NCBI GenBank assembly: GCA_011960625.1
Contig: BLMJ01000125.1
Span: 1 to 49,161, forward strand
DNA: 49,161 bases
Origin: Lachnospiraceae bacterium
Lineage (GTDB): Bacteria > Bacillota > Clostridia > Lachnospirales > Lachnospiraceae
Direction: 5' to 3'
Position numbers and translations under genes: made by a program. Positions 1 through 7,036 of the stretch are shown here, piece by piece (position 1 is the first letter of the stretch; each line of letters opens with the position of its first letter). The notes under the pieces were generated by a model, which made no database searches, was not told where the DNA came from, and worked only from the letters and a program-made list of their open reading frames with translations.

Positions 1-343
1 CTCTGGATTTTACCCTCCATACATTAATAATCGGGTCTGCTGTAAGGATATAGTAGCATCGAATAAAATATCCTTTTTCTCTTGCCCTCTCAAGCAGCCT
101 TAAGTTTCTCTCTGTTGATAATACCGTTTCAAAACAAAATTCTCTCATCTGCCCAACCTGTTCTTCTCGTTGCTTTTCTGCTAACTGTGCGGCTTCCAAA
201 TCAGAACATTTCAAATTTTTCTTAATCTCATCAGCATTAATATAATCCACCGGCGGCATTAATAATTCTGTAAATGTACTTTTTCCCGACCCGTTCGGTC
301 CTGCAAAAACTATCACCTCAGGCTTTTTTGGCAATGCGCTCAC
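1..343 (-). CDS. Zeta-toxin-like P-loop kinase, 3' end cut by window edge
   Basis: The visible 114 residues carry a Walker A motif, GPNGSGKST at residues 15-23, followed by INADEIKK and FETVLST. This is the arrangement of zeta-toxin/AAA-type small-molecule kinases, which phosphorylate UDP-N-acetylglucosamine or related substrates. I chose the GTG start at 343 because a good ribosome site (GGAAGGAG) lies 8 bases upstream; no ATG lies near the Walker A motif. The start overlaps the end of the preceding 73-codon gene by 26 bases, so the two are probably translated together, as toxin-antitoxin pairs often are. The C-terminal part, where substrate specificity resides, is outside the window, so toxicity is inference only. 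Confidence 0.75.
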   Translation of the reverse strand, partial: MSALPKKPEVIVFAGPNGSGKSTFTELLMPPVDYINADEIKKNLKCSDLEAAQLAEKQREEQVGQMREFCFETVLSTERNLRLLERAREKGYFIRCYYILTADPIINVWRVKSR

Positions 344-539
344 TATAACGCTCCTTCCGCATTCTTTTTCCTATTTCTACCCTTGTTCCGTCGTCACTTT
401 CATGATAGATAGTTTGAGTTTCTCTATCGTATACAACTATAGGAATATCCAATGCCCTTTTTTTCTCCAATTCGATTCTTACCGCTGCATTCGCACGTTT
501 TACAACTGTCTCATCAGAAATATATTCTTCCCGTCTCAT
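318..539 (-). CDS. Small charged protein, candidate antitoxin partner of zeta-like kinase
   Basis: A 73-residue highly charged protein with no cysteine, starting at ATG after AGGAGTG. The N-terminal half (ETVVKRANAAVRIELEKKRA) is predicted helical, and the middle (IPIVVYDRETQTIYHES) is strand-like. It lies immediately upstream of the zeta-like kinase and overlaps it by 26 bases. Small proteins in this position commonly act as antitoxins that bind and block the kinase. I do not recognise the family with certainty; the antitoxin role is inferred from size, order and overlap. Confidence 0.6.
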   Translation of the reverse strand: MRREEYISDETVVKRANAAVRIELEKKRALDIPIVVYDRETQTIYHESDDGTRVEIGKRMRKERYSERIAKKA

Positions 540-620
540 ATCTTATCACTCCTGTCCGATTTTACATACTTTAACAGAAAACTTTTATCTATTTTTCAAG
601 ACTAATCTTCAAACTATTAG

Positions 621-688
621 ATATAGTATATCATTCTGATTTACTTCCTACTACTAAATATAGTATATCATCCCGATTTACTTCCTAC
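621..688. repeat. Two 31-bp direct repeats upstream of the toxin-antitoxin-like pair
   Basis: Copies at 621-651 and 658-688 differ at only two of 31 positions. Each contains ATATAGTATATCAT followed by GATTTACTTCCTAC. The spacing (37-bp period) and position about 80 bases upstream of the 73-codon gene fit regulatory iterons or a local duplication. A second short repeat, AAGTTAGCA twice, follows near 705-728. Confidence 0.6.
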
Positions 689-745
689 AATCTTATTTTG
701 TATTTAAGTTAGCAATATAAGTTAGCATAATCTATCGCTTCATTC

Positions 746-777
746 GTAACAGTTCAGCCTTCCGGCTTCACTGTTAC
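746..777. terminator. Hairpin downstream of the DUF2325-like gene
   Basis: GTAACAGT (746-753) and ACTGTTAC (770-777) form a perfect 8-bp stem. A nested AGCC-TTCC-GGCT hairpin sits in the loop. It lies about 50 bases beyond the stop codon of the 594-codon gene but has no T-run on either side, so it may be a palindromic repeat instead of a strong intrinsic terminator. Confidence 0.4.
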
Positions 778-827
778 CTTCATTCTGCAATTTTATACAA
801 ACCTCATATGACACAGACACTCCCCAA

Positions 828-2612
828 TTACCCCAACTGCTCTTCAATCTCCCGCAGCGTACGGTCTATATTATTCCCATGGACATACAGAATCTTCTGG
901 CCTTTCTTCCTTTCATTCATAATCTTGTAATACAGCCCATGCTTCAAAATATCCGTATTTACAATAATATATTTTTTATTATGTAACACAGCCGGGTCAA
1001 AATTCATATAATCCGACGCCAGAAATTGACTGTCGGGAAGCCGCCGCCGAAGCTTCCTCTGCCAATTGCGATGTCCCCCTATAACAATACTTTGCTCCAG
1101 CCTTCCCGCATCGAACCTCTTCCTAAGACTCCTGATACTTTCCCCGCTCTTTTCCTCATCTGCTATGCCGCAGGTTTCCCCTTTCCTTTCAAATTCCTCT
1201 GCTATACCGCAGGCTCCCCCTTTCCTTTCAAAAATAAGTTCCCGCAGCCTTGCAAGCTCCGCTTTCTCTTCCTCGTGCTGAGCTTCTTTCTTCCTGCTTT
1301 CCCGCTCCATCCGCTCTATCTGCCGCTTTGTCTCGTCCAGTTCGCTCTCCTTTTCCTTTTTCTTAAGCTCCAGACTACAGATTCTCTCCTCCATGCGTTT
1401 CCTAGCATATTCCAGATTCTTAACCACGCTGTCCTCACAAGACTTCCGGTACTGAATCTCTTCCGGAATCTCATTCTCATACATCGTCTCTATCTGCTGG
1501 ATGTATTTGCACAGCGTGGCAAGCAGGAGTATATACTTATACCGCTCCCAGTCTCTCTCTTCAAAAATAGTACACAGCATCTCCGCTTCCCATTTTTCCA
1601 GACATATCCCATAAAGAGCCCGTGTCTCCATTCCGAAAATGTTCAGCAAATCCTCGAGCTTTTCCCACCTTTCACACATTTCCTGATTTTTCTTATCCAA
1701 AAAATCACTCACATAATACGCCCCCGGCTCTCGGTGCTCTCTCAAGAATCTCCTATAAATCCGTTTCCCCTCTGTCATATCGACATCCTTCTCCTGAGGA
1801 TGCAGCCGCCGGTCCTCATAGACCTTCAGCATACAAACCACCTGACAAAACTGATAATCCTCAAGTCTCGGTATCCCAAGGTCCTCCGCAATCACCATCT
1901 CTATGACCATCTGGGATAAAATCAACTCCACCATTATATCTTTTTCCATAAGCTCCTCAAACTGTTTCCCTTCCAGATGTTCAAGCTTCTTCACCACATT
2001 CTTCAGCGACTTATATCCCGCGTAAATAATACTCATAACCATCTGGTACTTCTTCTGCGACGCTTCCTCACGAAGCAGCAGCAACAGACCCACCGCCAGC
2101 TTTGCCGCCTTTCTCTCATCCAACAGAAATTTACGCAAGAATCTTTCCGATTGGTATTCCGAGCCCTGAAACGCTTCCAGACACTCCTTCTCACATCCCG
2201 TCAAAGACTCAAACAGCATACTTCGGCAACGGCTGTTTCTGATAACCGCATAAGCAATAAACGGAATCACATCAATCACAATCTCCTTTTTGTGCAGAAG
2301 CCGTATCGGCTGCAGAAGCCTCTGGTAAACATCCGACAATTTTTCAAAACTTCCTTCAGTCAGTTTTTCCCCGAACACTTCCTCATATATCTGCTCCCTC
2401 TTCTCCTCATTCAATTCCACTTTCAGTGCAAATACCTTACCCTGCTCATCTGCTTCCATAGAACACAGTTTCTTTTCACATTCTGCTATAATGACAGGGC
2501 TGTCGAGCATTTTCGACGCCAGTGCGGGAGTTGCCAAACACATATCCACAAACGCCGCTTTGGTGTTTACCTTACAGTGCAGCCCGCTAAATATAATCAT
2601 ATCTCTATCCAT
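828..2612 (-). CDS. Coiled-coil protein with DUF2325-like C-terminal domain
   Basis: A 594-residue soluble protein. Residues 1-390 are mostly helical without a motif I recognise. About 395-470 form a highly charged coiled coil rich in Glu, Lys and Arg. The last 87 residues begin IVIGGHRNWQRKL and continue through ASDYMNF, IIVNTDILKHGLYYK and LYVHGNN, which resembles the DUF2325 domain, a family of unknown biochemical role. Between these parts lies a short internal duplication (ERKGGACGIAEE / ERKGETCGIADEE, near 470-497), also visible in the DNA. The ATG at 2612 follows CAGGAGG with ideal spacing. The gene stands alone, next to the toxin-antitoxin-like pair. No function should be assigned. Confidence 0.7.
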   Translation of the reverse strand: MDRDMIIFSGLHCKVNTKAAFVDMCLATPALASKMLDSPVIIAECEKKLCSMEADEQGKVFALKVELNEEKREQIYEEVFGEKLTEGSFEKLSDVYQRLLQPIRLLHKKEIVIDVIPFIAYAVIRNSRCRSMLFESLTGCEKECLEAFQGSEYQSERFLRKFLLDERKAAKLAVGLLLLLREEASQKKYQMVMSIIYAGYKSLKNVVKKLEHLEGKQFEELMEKDIMVELILSQMVIEMVIAEDLGIPRLEDYQFCQVVCMLKVYEDRRLHPQEKDVDMTEGKRIYRRFLREHREPGAYYVSDFLDKKNQEMCERWEKLEDLLNIFGMETRALYGICLEKWEAEMLCTIFEERDWERYKYILLLATLCKYIQQIETMYENEIPEEIQYRKSCEDSVVKNLEYARKRMEERICSLELKKKEKESELDETKRQIERMERESRKKEAQHEEEKAELARLRELIFERKGGACGIAEEFERKGETCGIADEEKSGESIRSLRKRFDAGRLEQSIVIGGHRNWQRKLRRRLPDSQFLASDYMNFDPAVLHNKKYIIVNTDILKHGLYYKIMNERKKGQKILYVHGNNIDRTLREIEEQLG

Positions 2613-2958
2613 TTTAATCCTCCTGAAAATGCAGCCTTCCTTTCCAAACCAATTTCCCTAAACCTGCGAATCCTATGCAGCCATAGACATTCCTCCCTTA
2701 CGAACAATAAACTTACCTGACGTTGAAATAATCTGGCGAACCGCCAAAGATAAAAATGAAAATCTCAGAATACATGAATCTCATATACACATTTCATTTG
2801 ATGTGCTTCATTCTAGCACAGCTTTTCTTCGGTCACAAGAAAAACCATTCGACAAATTTCGCATAAAATATCCCAGTCTAAAGAATATTGACAGGTTTGG
2901 CATTGCGCTCATATTTCCCATATAGCCGGCATATAATGAAAAGAAGAGGTGTCTTACC
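2613..2958. other. Intergenic region with divergent starts
   Basis: About 345 bases between the DUF2325-like gene (minus) and a membrane protein gene (plus). It contains a small perfect hairpin, TGGCG-AAC-CGCCA at 2734-2746, and the plus-strand promoter listed separately. I see no credible ORF in it. Confidence 0.5.
2888..2916 (+). promoter_or_regulatory. Probable sigma-A promoter for the DUF6512-like gene
   Basis: A perfect -35 box TTGACA (2888-2893) is followed after 16-17 bases by an AT-rich -10-like CATATT (2910-2915). A TATAAT also occurs at 2932-2937 but has no matching -35. Confidence 0.45.
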
Positions 2959-3534
2959 ATGAAAACAACAAAATTAAAATCAAACCTAAAACAAACGGCC
3001 GTATCTCTTTTCAGAAAAAGCCTGCACTTAAAAAAATATATCGCTTGGCGGGACAGGCCCTATGCGGCCGCGGCAATCCTGCTTGGCTTCCTGAATCATT
3101 TTCTCTACCAACTGTCCGGGGGAGCGCCTTTTGCCGCCCTGTTCTGTCCGGTAAACGAATCTGTCTGGGAACATTTGAAACTGATATTCTTCCCAATCCT
3201 ATTTGTATCCATAGCGGAATACCTAAGATACCGTCCAGAAGCAGTCCGGTTCTTCTACTACCGTTTTCTGGCCGCCCTATGCGCCATGGCAGCAACCCTT
3301 ACACTGTTCTATACCTATACGGGAATCACAGGGAAAAATTTTCTGTTGATGGATATTTTAATCTTTTTGGCCAGCATCCTATTCGGCTTTTATATGGACG
3401 CATATTTTTATAAAAAAAGTCTACGGAAAACAACACAGGCAACAACATTTTCATTGTGGATTACTGTATCCTTGTTCTATTTTGTATTCACCTGCTTCCC
3501 ACCGGACATCCCGCTCTTTTTTTCGATGCCATAA
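2959..3534 (+). CDS. Small multi-pass membrane protein, DUF6512-like
   Basis: A 191-residue protein with a basic N-terminus and about five hydrophobic segments (near residues 35-55, 75-88, 100-120, 130-147 and 165-185). The cytosol-facing loop between segments 1 and 2 carries the conserved block NESVWEHLKLIFFP, which I associate with DUF6512 membrane proteins of Firmicutes. No catalytic motif is visible and no substrate can be proposed. The ATG follows AAGAGGTG. It is a single gene with its own promoter, upstream of but apparently not co-transcribed with rubrerythrin, which has its own promoter. Confidence 0.7.
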   Translation: MKTTKLKSNLKQTAVSLFRKSLHLKKYIAWRDRPYAAAAILLGFLNHFLYQLSGGAPFAALFCPVNESVWEHLKLIFFPILFVSIAEYLRYRPEAVRFFYYRFLAALCAMAATLTLFYTYTGITGKNFLLMDILIFLASILFGFYMDAYFYKKSLRKTTQATTFSLWITVSLFYFVFTCFPPDIPLFFSMP

Positions 3535-3571
3535 TGGAATTGTCATTTCCTAAAAATTTTGAAAAATATAC

Positions 3572-3599
3572 TTGAAATTTGTGAAAATCATGATACAAT
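3572..3599 (+). promoter_or_regulatory. Rubrerythrin promoter
   Basis: TTGAAA (3572-3577), a 16-base spacer, and TACAAT (3594-3599). It lies just upstream of the palindrome at 3597-3618 and the rubrerythrin ribosome site AAAGGAGG (about 3626-3633). Confidence 0.6.
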
Positions 3600-3618
3600 A
3601 ACAATAATTATTACTATT
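3597..3618. promoter_or_regulatory. Candidate Fur/PerR-type operator
   Basis: A 22-bp palindrome, nine of eleven arm positions matching, centred on AATAATTATT between 3607 and 3608. It overlaps the end of the -10 box and the probable transcription start of the rubrerythrin gene, an ideal place for a repressor. Its AT-rich dyad resembles, but does not exactly match, PerR and Fur boxes; PerR regulation of rubrerythrins is known in clostridia. Confidence 0.45.
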
Positions 3619-3641
3619 TTAGACAAAGGAGGATTTCATTT

Positions 3642-4181
3642 ATGGAATTAAAAGGAAGTAAAACAGAGGCAAACCTGCAGACAGCATTTGCAGGCGAATC
3701 TCAGGCAAGGAATAAATACAGTTTCTACGCATCCAAGGCAAAAAAGGATGGTTATGTGCAGATTGCCAATATATTTGAAGAGACGGCAGCGAATGAAAAG
3801 GAACATGCTAAAATCTGGTTTAAGCTGCTTCACGGCGGAGCTGTTCCGTCTACAGTCGAGAATCTGAAAGATGCGGCAGACGGTGAGAATTATGAGTGGA
3901 CAGATATGTACGAAACCTTTGCCAAAGAAGCCAAAGAAGAAGGCTTTGATGATATTGCCTATTTATTTGAGGAAGTTGGTAAGATTGAAAAGGAACACGA
4001 GGAAAGATACCGCAAGCTTCTTTCTAATATTGAAGGCGGCCTTGTGTTCTCAAAGGAAGGAGACTGTATCTGGCAGTGCTCGAACTGCGGGCATATTGCA
4101 GTCGGCAAAAATGCTCCGGAAAAATGTCCGGTATGCGCGCATCCACAGTCTTATTTCCAGATTAAGGCGGAGAATTATTAG
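3642..4181 (+). CDS. rbr: Rubrerythrin (non-haem diiron peroxidase)
   Basis: A 179-residue cytoplasmic protein of usual rubrerythrin length. The N-terminal four-helix domain carries the diiron ligands, including Glu19 in AFAGES and two ExxH motifs (EKEH at 52-55 and EKEHEE in the second half). The C-terminal rubredoxin domain has two CxxC knuckles, WQCSNCGH and CPVCAHPQ. Rubrerythrins reduce hydrogen peroxide with electrons from rubredoxin or NADH systems and protect anaerobes from oxygen. The gene has its own promoter and an operator-like palindrome, consistent with peroxide- or iron-responsive control. Confidence 0.97.
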   Translation: MELKGSKTEANLQTAFAGESQARNKYSFYASKAKKDGYVQIANIFEETAANEKEHAKIWFKLLHGGAVPSTVENLKDAADGENYEWTDMYETFAKEAKEEGFDDIAYLFEEVGKIEKEHEERYRKLLSNIEGGLVFSKEGDCIWQCSNCGHIAVGKNAPEKCPVCAHPQSYFQIKAENY

Positions 4182-4189
4182 AAAACCTC

Positions 4190-4235
4190 GGGGGCTTCCT
4201 GCGAACGGAGACCCCCGCCAGTCGGACAAAGTCCG
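4190..4235. terminator. Tandem GC-rich hairpins after rubrerythrin
   Basis: CGGGGG (4190-4195) pairs with CCCCCG (4213-4218), and CGGAC-AA-AGTCCG forms a second dyad at about 4224-4235. There is no clear T-run after either, so terminator function is plausible but not certain. They separate rbr from the convergent small-gene operon. Confidence 0.35.
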
Positions 4236-4255
4236 CCCGTTCAGCAGAGACTACC

Positions 4256-4447
4256 TTACGGTTTACCCTTAGGTACACATATAAAGATTGCAATAGCAGT
4301 GGCGATTAAAAATTCTGTCAAAACTACAGATGGATTCCCGATCTCAAAGTAAAAATGGCCTATGGCATAAACTGCAAAGAACAGGAAATATACCGTCAGC
4401 GAATACAATACGCACTTCAAAAACAATGGAATAATCGTTTTAAACAA
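4256..4447 (-). CDS. Small two-helix membrane protein
   Basis: A 63-residue hydrophobic protein with two predicted membrane helices (about residues 8-30 and 40-58) and a basic tail. It is the third gene of a compact operon behind an XRE regulator and a 100-residue anchored protein, 8 bases after the previous stop. The in-frame TTG at 4447 sits only 2-3 bases after AGGAG, so the true start may be an internal codon such as a later TTG. No family recognised. Real-gene status rests on operon position and composition. Confidence 0.5.
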   Translation of the reverse strand: MFKTIIPLFLKCVLYSLTVYFLFFAVYAIGHFYFEIGNPSVVLTEFLIATAIAIFICVPKGKP

Positions 4448-4455
4448 ATCTCCTT

Positions 4456-4758
4456 CTACACAATTTCTTTAATCCCGCTGACATTATCAATCCGAAATAT
4501 TTTTATGGACTTTTTCTTCTTATCCTGCGTCTTTACCATAACCCACTCATCATCCAAATCCACCAAAATCCCTCTGACAGAAAACATAATATCAATCATC
4601 AAAGGTTCTTTCACCGTAATCTCGCAAATCTTCCCCCGATAATCCGCAAGAACCTCCCGAAACGAGCAATGCGGCTCTCGCTGATTTTCCTCCCCCTTTT
4701 TCATTTCACAAATTATATATATTAGGAGACCGATTATGATAAACAGAAGAAGCTTCAT
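4456..4758 (-). CDS. Membrane-anchored small protein in XRE operon
   Basis: A 100-residue protein with one N-terminal membrane helix (LLLFIIIGLLIYIICEM) and a roughly 75-residue soluble domain of alternating strands (GKICEITVKEP, VRGILVDLDDEWVMVKTQD, KIFRIDNVSGIKEI). That pattern suggests a small beta-barrel, SH3-like. Its ATG overlaps the regulator's stop by four bases (ATGA), so translation is coupled. The C-terminal domain of the upstream XRE regulator has a similar 'KYVRIS...VEYTRTKDNCLIQ...VIKLIDVNAVDGFEV' strand pattern, suggesting both handle the same ligand or each other. Function unknown. Confidence 0.7.
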   Translation of the reverse strand: MKLLLFIIIGLLIYIICEMKKGEENQREPHCSFREVLADYRGKICEITVKEPLMIDIMFSVRGILVDLDDEWVMVKTQDKKKKSIKIFRIDNVSGIKEIV

Positions 4759-5225
4759 TCTTTCCCCTCCTCTACAACCTCAAACCCATCCACAGCATTC
4801 ACATCAATCAACTTAATCACTGTTTCCTTCTGTATCAGACAATTATCCTTCGTTCGGGTATACTCCACCCGAATCCACCCCTCCGTCACCTCCAGAACCT
4901 TGACCGCACTCTTAGCCCCGTATAAATCCATATCCCAGAACTTATCCGAATAACTGATTCTGACATATTTCCCCTCGAGCCATTTTAATATCTTCTGATT
5001 CGGCTTGCGGCTCCCCCTCACTACAAATTCCACTCCGTCTCCCACCAAATCATCTAGGCTCACCCCATAGATTTTTGCAAGCTCCGCCGCCTTATCAAGC
5101 GCCGGCGCCCCCTGTCCACATTCCCAATTCGAGATGGTCTGCCGCGTAACCTTCAATTTATCCGCCAACTCCTGCTGGCTATAGCCATGTTTCTTACGAA
5201 GTACAGCTAATTTTTCTCCAAGCAT
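4755..5225 (-). CDS. XRE-family regulator with C-terminal beta domain
   Basis: A 156-residue protein. Residues 1-65 form a Cro/CI-type helix-turn-helix (YSQQELADKLKVTRQTISNW, then an acidic GQGAPALDKAAELAKIYGVSLDDLVG tail). Residues 70-156 form a strand-rich domain. The start follows a perfect AAAGGAGG. It heads an operon with two small membrane proteins, so a plausible arrangement is a DNA-binding regulator tied to a membrane partner; this is inference. It is not linked to phage genes here. Confidence 0.85.
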   Translation of the reverse strand: MLGEKLAVLRKKHGYSQQELADKLKVTRQTISNWECGQGAPALDKAAELAKIYGVSLDDLVGDGVEFVVRGSRKPNQKILKWLEGKYVRISYSDKFWDMDLYGAKSAVKVLEVTEGWIRVEYTRTKDNCLIQKETVIKLIDVNAVDGFEVVEEGKE

Positions 5226-5403
5226 ATTCCGCCTCCTTTCTTCCTTCCAGTGTACGGAAGCAGGGGCAAAATATCCAGCAAATTACTTTGGAATATCCGC
5301 AAATTTGTTTAGCACGGATGCCATTGCCGCAATACTCTTCCTCATAGACGAACTCATCCTGCTCTCCATAATCCTTCATATACTCATAGGTAACTTTCTG
5401 CAC
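5194..5403 (-). CDS. Short Cys-rich ORF upstream of XRE gene, doubtful
   Basis: A 69-codon frame beginning at GTG 5403, after a weak AGAAGGG. It is acidic and Tyr-rich at its start (EYMKDYGEQDEFVYEEEYCG), then Cys-rich (ICGYSKVICWIFCPCF). It overlaps the XRE gene start by 32 bases. It fills the gap between the APH-like gene and the regulator and reads as plausible protein at first. The terminal 20 codons run through the XRE ribosome site, which suggests a decayed or frameshifted gene end. No family recognised. Confidence 0.3.
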   Translation of the reverse strand: MQKVTYEYMKDYGEQDEFVYEEEYCGNGIRAKQICGYSKVICWIFCPCFRTLEGRKEAEYAWRKISCTS

Positions 5404-5439
5404 CTTATAAATCCCTTCTTCCTCAAGCCTTCCATATTA

Positions 5440-6225
5440 TCAACCAAAAACCTCCGCTGCGGCAACGATTCTCAGCATTGATTCGTCCACTTTATCTCTT
5501 CCGTATGCATCAAGAAAACGCCCATAATACTTATTCGTTTTCAGATTGAACCAAAGCGTCCAAATTCCCCAAAAAATGTCTATATGCCTGTCGCCGACGC
5601 CTCCGTTTCCAACATCAATGAATCCTGACAACTTCCAGTTATTAAGAACAATATTAGGCAGACAATAGTCACCGTGAAGCAGAACCTTGCTCTGCAGAGC
5701 ATCCTTCTGCGTTGTCAGAACCTCATAGGCTTCCTCGGCCGAACAATAGCCGAAACTGTCCGGAAAATGGGATTTATCATAGTTTCCCGTACGATAATTC
5801 TTCTGAGCGAAAGCAAGATACTCCCCTGTTCTGTCTGGAATCGGACAGTCCGTATAATCTGTTTCATGAAGTTTTCTTAATTCGTAAGCAATGGTATCAC
5901 ATAGGCGTTTAGGTTGCATAAGATACTCTTCGCAGGCACCATCCTCCCCCATGACAGCGGTTGTTAAAAGCCAATCCCTGTCACTTGAACTATAATTCAA
6001 TACCTCTGCACCAAACCCTTTCAAGTGAAAATATTCTGTCATCTTGGCTTCTGCTTCGAGCCTTCCTCTGCCCGAACATTTTAAATAGTATCCTTTTCCC
6101 TTGTCAATAAAATAGACTTTTGCCTCAGGGGAGCAGGAACTATCATAAATATTTGCCGAAGAAACAAAACGACAAATGTCCTCCGGCATTTCGTCCGTCA
6201 TTCTATTCAACAATATTTTCTTCAT
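5440..6225 (-). CDS. Aminoglycoside phosphotransferase-family kinase
   Basis: A 261-residue soluble protein of the APH fold, close to the APH(3') length. The catalytic loop HGDYCLPNIVL (near residue 184) and the metal-binding GFIDVGNGGVGDRH (near 201) are intact. A Lys in YYLKCSG near residue 49 fits the ATP-binding lysine. The fold covers true aminoglycoside 3'-phosphotransferases and kinases for other small hydroxylated substrates, so resistance cannot be concluded from sequence alone. It stands as a single gene, with no mobile-element signature around it. Confidence 0.85.
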   Translation of the reverse strand: MKKILLNRMTDEMPEDICRFVSSANIYDSSCSPEAKVYFIDKGKGYYLKCSGRGRLEAEAKMTEYFHLKGFGAEVLNYSSSDRDWLLTTAVMGEDGACEEYLMQPKRLCDTIAYELRKLHETDYTDCPIPDRTGEYLAFAQKNYRTGNYDKSHFPDSFGYCSAEEAYEVLTTQKDALQSKVLLHGDYCLPNIVLNNWKLSGFIDVGNGGVGDRHIDIFWGIWTLWFNLKTNKYYGRFLDAYGRDKVDESMLRIVAAAEVFG

Positions 6226-6289
6226 AGGGGCTTCTCCTTTTAATAGTTTCCCTTATTCTACCATTCCTCCCCCAACTAATCAACGCAAA

Positions 6290-6341
6290 CAAAAAGAGAG
6301 CAAAGCCCCCTTTCCAATCAAGAAAGGCTTCACTCCCTCTT
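6290..6341 (-). terminator. Terminator of the V-ATPase operon
   Basis: On the minus strand an AGAGGGAGTGAAGCC arm pairs with GGCTTTGCTCTCT around a CTTTC-TTGATT-GGAAAG core, and is followed by TTTTTG. It begins about 10 bases after the last ATPase gene. Confidence 0.8.
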
Positions 6342-6350
6342 ACAAAAACT

Positions 6351-6968
6351 TTATTTTCCCTGCATCCTTTTAATCACTTTCAGCCTGGTAAACTCCTCCC
6401 GTTCCTTTTCCTCCAGCGCATTATTAATCGTATACACCAGATTGCTATACATCGGAATTGTAATATTCTTCAGCGCATTCGCCCGTTTCTGCGTCTTCTT
6501 AATATTTGCCGCAAGCCGATAAGCCGCATTCTCGACCTCCGCCAGCTTAATCGTAAGATTTTTAACCGCCCGAAACGCCTCTCTTGCGATGTCAATCGAC
6601 TCCTTCGTCGTCCCGAACGCATAAGTCAGATCATTCTGCTTATCATCATACTTAATATGGGGGATCTCCGTCCCCATAATACTCCTGGTCTGAATACGGA
6701 TCGACTCCTCAATGGGAACCGTAAAGGCAAGCTCCTGCACTTTACTGATGCCCTGCTCTATATTCGCCCGCTGCAGACACGCATACGCTCTGGTAAACGT
6801 AATGTCAATTTCTTCCTGTATATTCTTTGCCTCGTCAATCAACTCCATCAATTCTTTCAAAAGAATATTCCGCTTCTTATCCATAAGGTCATACCCCTGA
6901 TGGGCAAGCGCAAGGGAATTTTTAGCAAGCATCAGATTACCTTTGGTAGGAAATTCTCTCGGATCCAT
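6351..6968 (-). CDS. ntpD: V-type ATP synthase subunit D
   Basis: A 205-residue coiled-coil protein. The N-terminal NLMLAKNSLALAHQGYDLMD and a long C-terminal helix (AAYRLAANIKKTQKRANALK) match the V/A-ATPase D family. Subunit D is the central rotor shaft inside the A3B3 head, analogous to F-type gamma, and couples ATP hydrolysis or synthesis to rotation of the membrane ring. It is the last gene of the operon, 68 bases after ntpB, with its own ribosome site AAGGAGGG, and a terminator follows. Confidence 0.95.
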   Translation of the reverse strand: MDPREFPTKGNLMLAKNSLALAHQGYDLMDKKRNILLKELMELIDEAKNIQEEIDITFTRAYACLQRANIEQGISKVQELAFTVPIEESIRIQTRSIMGTEIPHIKYDDKQNDLTYAFGTTKESIDIAREAFRAVKNLTIKLAEVENAAYRLAANIKKTQKRANALKNITIPMYSNLVYTINNALEEKEREEFTRLKVIKRMQGK

Positions 6969-7036
6969 ATACCGCCCTCCTTATCTGCCAAATATCAAAG
7001 CAGCATACCCAATCAAAACCAAACCGCACAATCTCA

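Noticed and set aside
1026-1919. Long plus-strand frame inside the 594-codon gene
   Set aside because: It is antisense to a better-supported gene, has leucine/proline-rich shadow composition and no ribosome site.
5440-6225. Definite aminoglycoside resistance gene
   Set aside because: Catalytic motifs fit the APH fold, but the fold is shared with kinases of other substrates and no mobile context is seen.
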